Assembly (NCBI RefSeq): GCF_024399315.1
Contig: NZ_CP075170.1
Location: forward strand, 248,001-312,000
Length of the DNA stretch: 64,000 bases
Reading direction: 5' to 3'
Origin: Chryseobacterium sp. MA9
Lineage (GTDB): Bacteria; Bacteroidota; Bacteroidia; Flavobacteriales; Weeksellaceae
The position numbers were made by a program, and so were the translations under genes. The notes below the pieces were generated by a model. The model was given only the letters and a program-made list of their open reading frames with translations, was not told the origin of the DNA and searched no databases. Positions 44,477 through 52,101 of the stretch are shown one piece after another. Each line of letters starts with the position of its first letter. The first letter of the stretch is position 1.

Positions 44477-45451
44477 TTTTTGGATTTGAACAGCGGAGTG
44501 TTTCAAAGGAAAGATCTTCGTATGTTTAATCCAACGGAATGGGTAATACCGAGCGCAGGGTTCATTTCAAAAACATCGGAATGTGATGCATTGATACAAA
44601 ATGGGGCATTCTTTATGGAGCTTGATGCAGCTGCTATTATGGAGAGTATTTGAAAAAAAGGAGGTGTTAATCCTGATGCCATCGGCTCAATAAGCAGTAA
44701 CAGAAAATTTGCTTTGGTGTATAAAGGTGAGATTATTGCTCAGGGAAGCCGTTATGATAAGGCATATCAGAAAGTCTTACAGGAAATAAGAAAGGTAAGC
44801 TATAGCTCAGAGAAAGTTGGAGAAATATTAGAGTCTTTTGTTAACCGAAGAAGGGTTGTTTCAGTTGAAGATGTCTCACTTTTAGGGAAAGCCCCAGATA
44901 AAGGAGTAAAAATGTTGTTTAATTTGTTTGATGAACTTGGTAACAATATAGGACAACTTATCAGATCACCTAATAAAAACGATCTTTATTATAGGTTAAT
45001 ATTTAGAGGTAAAGAAATTGATATTAAAAGTACGATTAAGCTTTTGGATGATAAGTATAGATTAAGAGGTTTACCGATAAAAGAAGGTGAACATTTATTA
45101 TATGGAGATCTTAATATCCCAAAAGAAGTCACGGATAAATATTCTGGTTTGGGACAAATTATTTATGAGGACGGTTTAAAATACTTTTTAAATGCAAAAA
45201 AATATGGGAAAGTAGATGGAACTGTAAGTGTTTGGATAAAGGCAGATATTTATACAGATTATGGCGGCCAATCCATCAATTTGGATCAGTTTTGGAAAGC
45301 AAGAGATGCTGGTATGAGTATAGAACAGGCTGCTTTTTCAACATTTGCGGGAAAACAAGCTAAAAAGTTTGGCTTTAGTAAGGTAAGATTTGATATAAAG
45401 GATAAGAATTTTGTTGAAAGAGATCAAGTAATAATTAATTTTTTAAAATAA
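44477..45451 (+). pseudogene. Orphan toxin cassette 1 (carrier end plus tip)
   Basis: The sequence begins at TTTTTGGATTTGAACAGCGG, matching the main toxin from residue 524 onward, and has no start codon or carrier. A TGA at 44651 replaces the glycine codon after ESI. An open frame from a TTG at 44714 gives 245 aa (VYKGEIIAQGSRYDKAYQKV to the end). The tip is closely related to the main toxin's but differs at many positions (LDQFWKARDAGMSIEQAAFS; RDQVIINFLK). It is a silent spare tip that recombination could move onto the full gene. Confidence 0.8.
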
Positions 45452-45455
45452 AAAC

Positions 45456-45863
45456 ATGATATACATTATAACCAATGCAAAAGGATTTAATGAATCCTTT
45501 GAAGATTTTACAAGAATCCATGAAACAAGATATCAAGGGTTTAATGAAGAAAATAGTGTTATTACAAAAAAAGTACTAGATAGAATAGGAAAAGTAATAT
45601 TTAATGATGAGCCTTTAACAAAAGAGGAGTCAACAGAATTAAAACAACATTTGGAAAATAGGATTCAAAAATTGTTATCTATAAGAGTTTCAGAGCCCGA
45701 TATAAGAACAAAAATTGAATTTTTAGGTCAAACTATTGGATTAAACTATACGCCTTTTGGGAGAAATGACCAAGACCTATTGATAGATAAATTTTTCAGA
45801 GCTTACAAAATTTGTGAAGAATGTTTGGAAAATAATAAGCCCATATATTTAAGTACTTCCTAG
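45456..45863 (+). CDS. Immunity protein 2 of orphan cassette 1 (135 aa)
   Basis: It starts 4 bp after the orphan tip and belongs to the same family as immunity protein 1: RVSEPDIRTKIEFLGQTIGL, then NYTPFGRNDQDLLIDKFFRA and YKICEECLENNKPIYLST. The N-terminal part (KGFNESFEDFTRIHETRYQG) is different from that of immunity protein 1 but similar to the one at 46173. The intact frame suggests it may still protect against a matching toxin from other cells. Confidence 0.75.
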   Translation: MIYIITNAKGFNESFEDFTRIHETRYQGFNEENSVITKKVLDRIGKVIFNDEPLTKEESTELKQHLENRIQKLLSIRVSEPDIRTKIEFLGQTIGLNYTPFGRNDQDLLIDKFFRAYKICEECLENNKPIYLSTS

Positions 45864-45884
45864 AACTAAGATTAATAAAAATTG

Positions 45885-45905
45885 AAGGTTGCATTTTGCA
45901 GCCTT
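45885..45905 (+). terminator. Terminator at cassette boundary 2
   Basis: AAGGTTGCA and TGCAGCCTT form a stem followed by TTTTC, 21 bp after the immunity stop. The core sequence differs from the CCGTTCAA type of the other boundaries. Confidence 0.7.
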
Positions 45906-45906
45906 T

Positions 45907-46167
45907 TTCGATTTTAAAAAATATGGTAAAGTAGATGGAACCATAAGCGTTTGGATAAAGGCTGATATTTATACTGATTATGGTGGACAATCTGTAAATC
46001 TGGAGCAATTTTGGAAAGCAGTTGATAATGGAATGCCTTATGAAAAAGCTGCTTTTGAAACTTTTGCAGGAAAGCAAGCCAAGAAATATGGATTTACCAA
46101 ATTACGAAGCAATATTAAAAATAATTTTGTGGAAAGAGAAAGAGTGCAAATTAATTTTTTAAAATAA
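45907..46167 (+). pseudogene. Orphan toxin cassette 2 (tip fragment)
   Basis: Only the last third of a toxin tip is left, starting FDFKKYGKVDGTISVWIKAD and ending FVERERVQINFLK. It aligns with the main toxin from about residue 765. There is no start codon in a proper place, so it should be silent. The cassette begins immediately after the preceding terminator. Confidence 0.75.
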
Positions 46168-46172
46168 TAAAT

Positions 46173-46583
46173 ATGATACATATTACAAATACAATTAGGT
46201 TTAATCAATCTTTTGATGATTTTGTAAGAAATCCAAAAAATAGATATAGGACGTTTGGAATTGAAGATAATGCTATTCCTAAAAAAATATTGGAAAGAAT
46301 TGGGAGGGAAGAGTTCAAAGATGAACCTTTGACTACAGAAGAAACTTCAGAATTAAAACAGCATTTAGAGGATAAGATCAAAGAATTGCTATCTACAAGG
46401 GGTCCAGAGCCAGATGTGAGGACAAAAATTGATTTTTTAGGACAAGTTATTGGTATAAACTTCACTCCTTTAGGTATAAATCATCAGGATAATTGGATAA
46501 GTATGTTTTTTAGCGCTTACAAAATTTGTGAAGAATGTTTAGAAGAAAATAAGCCTGTTTATTTAAGTATATCTGAACATTGA
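46173..46583 (+). CDS. Immunity protein 3 of orphan cassette 2 (136 aa)
   Basis: It starts 5 bp after the tip fragment. The family signature is present (RGPEPDVRTKIDFLGQVIGI, then MFFSAYKICEECLEENKPVY), with an N-terminus RFNQSFDDFVRNPKNRYRTF close to that of immunity protein 2. The frame is intact although the toxin part is reduced to a fragment, consistent with retention as a protective gene. Confidence 0.75.
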   Translation: MIHITNTIRFNQSFDDFVRNPKNRYRTFGIEDNAIPKKILERIGREEFKDEPLTTEETSELKQHLEDKIKELLSTRGPEPDVRTKIDFLGQVIGINFTPLGINHQDNWISMFFSAYKICEECLEENKPVYLSISEH

Positions 46584-46598
46584 AATTAGAAAAGGCCA

Positions 46599-46620
46599 AC
46601 CGCTCAATCCGTTGAGCGGT
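46599..46620 (+). terminator. Terminator at cassette boundary 3
   Basis: ACCGCTCAA and TTGAGCGGT pair around TCCG and are followed by TTTTC. The core CCGCTCAA resembles that at 44431. Confidence 0.8.
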
Positions 46621-46645
46621 TTTTCATTTATACTTTCTATATTTT

Positions 46646-47467
46646 TTGGATTTGAACAGCGGAGTCTTTCAAAGGAAAGATCTCCGTATGTTTAGTCCTA
46701 CAGAATGGGTAATCCCAAGTGCAGGGTTCATTTCAAAAACATCGGAATGTGATGCTTTGATACAAAATGGGGCATTCTTTATGGAGCTTGATGCAGCTGC
46801 TATTATGGAGAGTATTGGAAAAAAAGGAGATGTTAATCCTGATGCCATCAGCTCAATAAGCAGTAATAGGAGATTTGCTTTGGTGTATAAAGGTGAGATT
46901 ATTGCTCAGGGAAGCCGTTATGATAAAGCTTACCAGAAAGTTTTGCAGGATATAAGAAAAGTCAGTTATGATGCTGAAAAGGTTGGAAAGATTTTAGAGG
47001 AATATAGGATAAATGCTTTTTGTGAAAGAATACCGAAAATTGCAAATAAATATCCTATAGAAGAGTTGCCAAAAGATGGATTTGTTCTCGAGTATAAAAT
47101 GGATTCTCAGGGAGTTTTTAGACAATTGAATGATAATATTTTTCCTTCAAGAGAATTTGATTTTGTAATTACAAAATCAGGTGAATTAAGAATAGGGAGT
47201 AAGCATCATTTATTGGGTAATCGAAATGAAGTTCTAGCTGCAGGAGGTGTTCGATTTAAAAATGGTAAAATAGTAGAATTTAATAATATGTCTGGTCACT
47301 ATAGACCAACAGCAGAAGAAGCTGAGAGATTAGAAGAAATACTAAATGAGCTTGAAATACCTGTTAAAAGAGCACGTAATGAAATCACTCCTTTAGGTAT
47401 AAATAGCAGAGGAAAGGTAGTGCGGACTGGGAAGGACAAAATAATATACATACAAAATATAAAATAA
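46646..47467 (+). CDS. Orphan toxin cassette 3 with a different tip (273 aa)
   Basis: The first part (about 46643-46960) is nearly identical in DNA to 43006-43330 of the main toxin, from FLDLNSGVFQRKDL to YDKAYQKVLQDIRKVSY. After that junction the tip is unrelated: ANKYPIEELPKDGFVLEYKM, SGELRIGSKHHLLGNRNEVL, then AAGGVRFKNGKIVEFNNMSG and HYRPT. The last motif is common at the C-termini of Rhs and other polymorphic toxins, but I cannot assign its activity. An open frame runs through the whole cassette; starts other than ATG would be needed. The stop overlaps the immunity start. Confidence 0.75.
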   Translation: MDLNSGVFQRKDLRMFSPTEWVIPSAGFISKTSECDALIQNGAFFMELDAAAIMESIGKKGDVNPDAISSISSNRRFALVYKGEIIAQGSRYDKAYQKVLQDIRKVSYDAEKVGKILEEYRINAFCERIPKIANKYPIEELPKDGFVLEYKMDSQGVFRQLNDNIFPSREFDFVITKSGELRIGSKHHLLGNRNEVLAAGGVRFKNGKIVEFNNMSGHYRPTAEEAERLEEILNELEIPVKRARNEITPLGINSRGKVVRTGKDKIIYIQNIK

Positions 47468-47997
47468 TGGAACAGATTATACAAAAATTACATCATGGAA
47501 TAAAACAAAGTGGCTGGGACTCTTATAAGCCTTTAAAAAATGAATTATTAACTTATAATTCAAAAGATTTAATTGTTAAACTGCTTGATACAAAAGATTT
47601 TAGATATACAGATATAAGAAGTCTTTTTACGATTATTCCCAAATTATGGAAAGATTTTAATCTGGATGATTGGATGTATATTATTCGAAAAGTTGACCGT
47701 CCTACAAACTACCGATTATATATTGATGACGGACCCTATTTTGAAGATATTCGTTTTTTATATAACTGGGTAGGTATAGATAGTATTAGTTTGTATAAAA
47801 ATGACCCGGGAGTTTCTTCTAAAAATAAACAAAGCTTAGATAAAGTATTTCCAATGTTTCTACATGATACATTGAGAAATGGAGATTATAAGGAAGAATT
47901 TTCAGATGGAACTTTTGGTGACATAAAATATTTCCGAGATATGAAAACGCGATTAATAAGTCAAGGGGCAAAGCCAAGTCCGATGCCAAACTTATAA
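47467..47997 (+). CDS. Immunity protein 4 for the cassette 3 tip (176 aa)
   Basis: Its start overlaps the toxin stop (TAATGG). It is unrelated to the other immunity proteins here, in line with the unrelated tip. The protein is soluble and mixed alpha/beta (MEQIIQKLHHGIKQSGWDSY, TIIPKLWKDFNLDDWMYIIR, FLYNWVGIDSISLYKNDPGV). I do not recognise a named family. Position and coupling support the immunity role. Confidence 0.7.
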   Translation: MEQIIQKLHHGIKQSGWDSYKPLKNELLTYNSKDLIVKLLDTKDFRYTDIRSLFTIIPKLWKDFNLDDWMYIIRKVDRPTNYRLYIDDGPYFEDIRFLYNWVGIDSISLYKNDPGVSSKNKQSLDKVFPMFLHDTLRNGDYKEEFSDGTFGDIKYFRDMKTRLISQGAKPSPMPNL

Positions 47998-48040
47998 TGA
48001 TTTTTGATCATTCTAATTTATACGGATAATAAGACTAGTT

Positions 48041-48077
48041 AAAAAGTTAACCGTTCAATTTTTGACGGTTAACTTTT
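48041..48077. terminator. Terminator at cassette boundary 4
   Basis: AAAAAGTTAACCGT pairs with ACGGTTAACTTTTTT around CAATTTTTG. The core CCGTTCAA matches the boundary at 44431. Confidence 0.8.
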
Positions 48078-48095
48078 TTTGATTGCAATTTAATT

Positions 48096-48520
48096 AGATA
48101 TCTGTTTACCCGTTTATAGATGAAAAAAGTGCTCAAGCAAATAGTTTACCTGTTTATGGTAATGAAAGGATGCTTATGGGAGATTTTAATATTCCTAAAA
48201 CAATTACTGATAAGTACTCAGGATTAGGAGATTTAGTTCTTTCCGATGCAATGGCTTTTTATCAAACTAATAAAAAGTTTGGACAATTGGATGGTGTTAT
48301 AGGATGGTGGAAAAAAGCGACAATGTATGAAGATTATGGAGGTCAATCTATTAACCTAACTAAATTCTGGGAAGCAAGAGCTGCTGGAAAAAGTATTGAA
48401 GAAGCAGCACTATCAACTTTCACAGGTTCTAGGATGAAAGCAAAAGGTTTTGGAAAAGTGCGGTATGAAATTGATAACATTGAAGAAGATCAAGTAATTA
48501 TTAATTTTTTAAAAAAATAA
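48096..48520 (+). pseudogene. Orphan toxin cassette 4 (tip fragment)
   Basis: A tip related to the main toxin but more distant reads ISVYPFIDEKSAQANSLPVY, GDFNIPKTITDKYSGLGDLV, WKKATMYEDYGGQSINLTKF and DQVIINFLKK. There is no carrier part; an ATG at 48170 inside the tip is the first possible start. It is probably a silent reservoir fragment. Confidence 0.75.
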
Positions 48521-48521
48521 A

Positions 48522-48965
48522 ATGAAAATTATATTTAGTAATGCGATAAAACATAATCAAGATCATTTTGATTTTATTGCTAACAAAGCAAATAGATATG
48601 TACATGGTTCAAAGTATATGTATTCTGATGGAAAGTACTTGGAATTAATTAAGAAATCTATTCCTAACAGATTAAAGTCTTCAGATTACAAAGATTTACC
48701 TCTTACAAAAGAAGAAATACTGGCTTTTAATGAGGCTTTGGAAAAACAAATCGAATATTGGTTATCATTAAGAGTTCATATTCCAATAAAAGAAGGAACG
48801 GATACTGTAATTTATAAAGGAGAAACTATAGAACTTGATATCCGGCCTATTGATATCAATGATAATGATAAAGCATTACGAGATTTATTACGTCTTTCAC
48901 GATATTATAAAAAAGTGTCTGGAAGAAGATAAACCATTGTATTTAAGTATTTATGAGGAAGACTA
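48522..48965 (+). pseudogene. Immunity gene of orphan cassette 4, frameshifted near 3' end
   Basis: The frame starts MKIIFSNAIKHNQDHFDFIA and runs to LRLSRYYKKVSGRR with an early stop at 48930. With one A fewer in the A6 run near 48909-48914 it would read RYYKKCLEEDKPLYLSIYEE and stop at 48963, restoring the family ending (CLEENKPVYLSI). The middle carries an insertion-like segment compared with the other immunity proteins (RVHIPIKEGTDTVIYKGETI). The shortened product may be inactive. Confidence 0.75.
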
Positions 48966-48997
48966 ATTTTTAAGTCACCTTAATCAATAATAATTTA

Positions 48998-49018
48998 ACG
49001 GCAACCAAAAGTTGCCGT
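48998..49018. terminator. Hairpin at end of the cassette array
   Basis: ACGGCAAC pairs with GTTGCCGT around CAAAA. There is no following T run, so termination is weak or it marks the right edge of the array. Confidence 0.5.
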
Positions 49019-49025
49019 ACATATT

Positions 49026-49210
49026 ATAATACAGGATTGTCCTATATCGATGCTTTCCAGCTCAAATGGGAAGATATTAAAGAAGCTAATGATGGAAATG
49101 CTTGGATCATGTCCAGCAGGCAAAAATCAAAATCTGACACAGATATCCCGCTCCTACCTAAAGCATTATAAGGATAATCCATTATGCTTAAAAAGAGGAA
49201 CTGTACTGCC
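49026..49210 (+). pseudogene. Tyrosine integrase remnant
   Basis: A short stretch reads TGLSYIDAFQLKWEDIKEAN, WIMSSRQKSKSDTDIPLLPK and, after a stop, KDNPLCLKRGTVLPG. These are the catalytic-domain motifs of Bacteroidota phage-type integrases (usually FYTGLSYID...IPLLPKA). Start, core-binding part and the tyrosine are all missing. It marks an old mobile element at the right end of the toxin array and is cut by a MITE-like element. Confidence 0.75.
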
Positions 49211-49219
49211 TGGAGTTAA

Positions 49220-49328
49220 ATATACTTAAATGTACCAAATTCTAGATTTTATTTTAGACGTTATGCAGTATCTTGTAAATTTTATTATAAAACTCATTTT
49301 GTAATCTAACTGGTACATTTAAGTATAT
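49220..49328. mobile_element. MITE-like element, copy 1 (109 bp)
   Basis: Terminal inverted repeats are perfect over 18 bp: ATATACTTAAATGTACCA at the left and its reverse complement at the right. The inside holds no gene. A second copy in the same orientation lies at 51604-51729 with shared internal sequence (CAGTATCTTGTA, TGATTTTGTA-like). Confidence 0.8.
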
Positions 49329-49353
49329 CATTGCCTAAAATATACAATAATAA

Positions 49354-49929
49354 CTATTGTAGAGCTTGACTATTAAGTCTTGTATCGGCAACTTTAGTTA
49401 AGAGAGCGTCACACTTTTTTTCTTCTCCCAGGGTAGCGAGGAAATTCTTAAGACAGAAGTTTTCTTTTAAAACCTTTGCATACGCTGCCAGTGTTCCATA
49501 CGTGGCAATTTCATAATGCTCCACTTTTTGGGCTGCTGCAATAATACCCGCATCTCTGACAGGTCCTGCCTGTGTTTCTTCCATAATACTTTTGCCTTCA
49601 TCCAGTAGCCCCTGCATAGCATCACATTTCTTTGCTTGGGGTCTTTTCTTTAGTGATTTAAAGCATTCCTCCAGTCTCTTGACATGAATTTGTGTTTCCT
49701 GTAAATGAGCCTCTATTGCCGTCTTAAGCTTCTTGTCTGTAGCATTTTTCTGCATTTTGGGTAAAGCTTTTACTAGAGCCTTTTCAGCCCAGTAAATATC
49801 TTTCAGTGAATTTTCAAATAAGTCTTTAAGCTCCTTAGCTGCTCCTTTTTTAGCAGGAGTTTTAATTGTTTTTTTTGCAGCGGTTGATTTGCTTGGACTC
49901 TTTTTTTTTGTGGTGGATTTGATTGCCAT
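49354..49929 (-). CDS. Ferritin-like DUF892/YciE-type protein with basic tail
   Basis: The start at 49929 (MAIKSTTKKKSPSKST) is chosen over an upstream ATG because the longer version would add a hydrophobic stretch unlike the family. A lysine- and alanine-rich histone-like tail covers residues 1-32. The four-helix ferritin-like domain follows: LKDLFENSLKDIYWAEKALV, AIEAHLQETQIHVKRLEECF, AAAQKVEHYEIATYGTLAAY. Members of this family are associated with stress responses; the basic tail could bind DNA. It is a single gene between two MITE-like elements and divergent from the terpene synthase. Confidence 0.8.
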   Translation of the reverse strand: MAIKSTTKKKSPSKSTAAKKTIKTPAKKGAAKELKDLFENSLKDIYWAEKALVKALPKMQKNATDKKLKTAIEAHLQETQIHVKRLEECFKSLKKRPQAKKCDAMQGLLDEGKSIMEETQAGPVRDAGIIAAAQKVEHYEIATYGTLAAYAKVLKENFCLKNFLATLGEEKKCDALLTKVADTRLNSQALQ

Positions 49930-49998
49930 AATAATAGATTTAGTGGTGAGAATTAATAACTGCAATTTTAAGACCATACATTTTATGCAAATAATCAA

Positions 49999-50533
49999 GA
50001 GTATTTCATCTTATGATCTGGCTCATAAAAAAACAGATTTCTGTATATATTAGAGAAAATATTACCAGACAGTATTGCATTTCTTTTATAATTTCGGTTT
50101 TGAAATATTGTTTTTCATTATTGTATATTTTACTCTTGGTTGGATGACGACTGTATCAGGTTGATGCGTTTACTTAATCTCATAAAATAATTGAAATATA
50201 GAATTTGTCATTAGATCCATATGTTTGATATTAATAATCAGTGTTTCTGAAAATGAGTTGTTTAATAACTCTATATAATAAATGTTTTTAGAATAAAATA
50301 ATATTAAACCACTGTTTTTTAGGATTATATGGAAATTATTTTCTATCTTTAAAGTATTGTTTCATGATTGTATTTATTTGGTGTATAGTACTGTAGGCTA
50401 ATTTAAAATAGCTCACTATGCACGCTTTTGTATGGTTTCTCAAATCCGTAAAAAGTACAAGAAGACCAAAACTGCTCATATAACTTAATGGTTTCCCACA
50501 GCTGCTTTTCATTCACCAATAAAATTCAAATCT
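49999..50533. other. Divergent intergenic region
   Basis: This 530-bp AT-rich stretch lies between the ferritin-like gene and the terpene synthase. No gene, repeat or strong hairpin is seen; it should contain both promoters. Confidence 0.5.
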
Positions 50534-51559
50534 ATGAAACAAGAACTTCACATCCCGATTCCTAAATATCCCTGGGAATATGTTGAAAGCCCTTTAATGT
50601 TTGCTTTTGATGAGATAGAAAAAAAATGGATAGAAGAAGATTATGCTTATCTGGGGACAGAAAGTATGAGAAGGTATATCCATCAGAATATAATAAAAGT
50701 TGTGCCCTACATGTCCCCGACAACAACGGATCCAAACATGCTGATACCTAATTGCCGATTTTTGCTATATGAAACCTATTTCGATGATTATGTGGAAATC
50801 ATGCCGTTAGAGGAGGTCAAAGCACTTAGGGATCGCGCTTTTGAGGTAATGACGGGAGATAATGCCCGCCCCGATGAAATTGGAATGTTCAGACAAATGG
50901 AGCAAGCAAGAAAAGAGTGGTTAGCGAACGGTATGCCACAATTTTGGATAGAAAGATTAGCAAACAGCTTTTGGGAATTTGTTACCTACGGAATTATGGA
51001 GGAAACCCATTTTAAACTTACCAAAACCTATCCCACTTTATCCCGCTATTTAATAATCAGGAGCCGCTCAATTGGTCAGATAGCCTTTTCTAATCTGATT
51101 GATCCGGCACTTGGCTCAGCAATTCCGGAGCATATTTATAATCATCCGGCAATTCAAAGGGTATTATTTCTTCAATCAATTATAATTGCCATACAAAATG
51201 ATTTTCTTTCATTAAGGAAGGAATTGGCAACTGAAAATGAAACATTTAACATTATTCTTTTACTTCATCATACTCATAATCTTTCGCTTGAAGAAGCATT
51301 TACTAAGGCAATGGATATTCATAACAGTTTTGTGATCGAATTAGAAGAAATTTCCCAATGCTTGCCAGACTTTGGATCATATCAAAAAGAAGTTGAGAAT
51401 TATGTTTATCATACCAAGCTGATGGTTACCTGTCTGAATGAATGGTATCACCGATCTGGAACAAAACGTTATCAAGTTGAAGGTTTTGCAACCCCAAAAT
51501 ATGGTGTACAAGGCGAAAAACCTTTAGATTATGATATAAAATACATTCGTCAAGAATAA
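50534..51559 (+). CDS. Class I terpene synthase (341 aa)
   Basis: Both metal-binding motifs are present: the aspartate-rich DDYVE (residues 84-88) and the NSE triad NDFLSLRKE (222-230, NDxxSxxKE). Arginine sensors occur in RYLIIRSRS (172-180), and a C-terminal RY pair occurs in GTKRYQ. Length and motifs fit bacterial sesquiterpene or diterpene cyclases that ionise a prenyl diphosphate with three Mg2+ ions in the cytoplasm. No prenyltransferase or P450 gene is adjacent, so the product cannot be predicted. The gene is flanked by MITE-like elements. Confidence 0.85.
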   Translation: MKQELHIPIPKYPWEYVESPLMFAFDEIEKKWIEEDYAYLGTESMRRYIHQNIIKVVPYMSPTTTDPNMLIPNCRFLLYETYFDDYVEIMPLEEVKALRDRAFEVMTGDNARPDEIGMFRQMEQARKEWLANGMPQFWIERLANSFWEFVTYGIMEETHFKLTKTYPTLSRYLIIRSRSIGQIAFSNLIDPALGSAIPEHIYNHPAIQRVLFLQSIIIAIQNDFLSLRKELATENETFNIILLLHHTHNLSLEEAFTKAMDIHNSFVIELEEISQCLPDFGSYQKEVENYVYHTKLMVTCLNEWYHRSGTKRYQVEGFATPKYGVQGEKPLDYDIKYIRQE

Positions 51560-51603
51560 TTTTAAAGGTCTTTAAAACAATCCTATGATTAATGGAGTTG
51601 AGT

Positions 51604-51729
51604 TAATATACTTAAATGTGCCAATAGTAAAAGAGATAAAATCATGCTCTATTTTAAATGTTATACAGTATCTTGTAGTTTTTTACTATAAACTGATTTT
51701 GTATCTAGCTGGTACATTTAAGTATATTA
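51604..51729. mobile_element. MITE-like element, copy 2 (126 bp)
   Basis: The terminal inverted repeats are TAATATACTTAAATGTGCCA and TGGTACATTTAAGTATATTA, 20 bp with one mismatch. The interior shares CAGTATCTTGTA and TGGTACATT-side sequence with copy 1 but is slightly longer. No coding capacity. Confidence 0.8.
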
Positions 51730-51888
51730 TTGCCATACTCCTTAAAATGTAGTCTTAAATACTCCTACAGACTATTCTTTCACTTTATATTTTGGCTGTT
51801 AATTGCCAAATTATTTATACTTTTGACTTATTAACTCATTGAATAAATTATGTTGATACCCGGATTTTTCCTTTTAAGTTTAATTTGC

Positions 51889-51900
51889 GCAATCGATTGC
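51889..51900. promoter_or_regulatory. LacI-type operator-like palindrome upstream of PL10 gene
   Basis: GCAATCGATTGC is a perfect 12-bp palindrome of the kind bound by LacI-family regulators (central CG, flanking CAAT/ATTG). It is 201 bp before the PL10 start. A similar site, CAATCGGTTGCAT, lies upstream of the PL1 gene at 54485. Confidence 0.5.
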
Positions 51901-52101
51901 ATGATGCATGTTTTTAATGATTGGGGAAATTTGCTTTGGAAACAGTCTGAGATCACTGCAAAGCCATTGATGGTAAAATTAGCTAAGTGACTAGGTTTTT
52001 AGTTTGAGAGCAGAAGGGTTATAGTAGTTGAATGTTGCAGTGTTGAATAGCTTGAATGTAATTTATATAAAATATTCTGTCTAATTTCTAAATAATAAAA
52101 A

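Larger units (their letters stand above)
51560..52101. other. Intergenic region with MITE copy and operator-like palindrome
   Basis: No gene is seen. It contains MITE-like copy 2 (51604-51729) and a LacI-type palindrome (51889-51900), both listed separately, and presumably the promoter of the PL10 gene. Confidence 0.6.
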
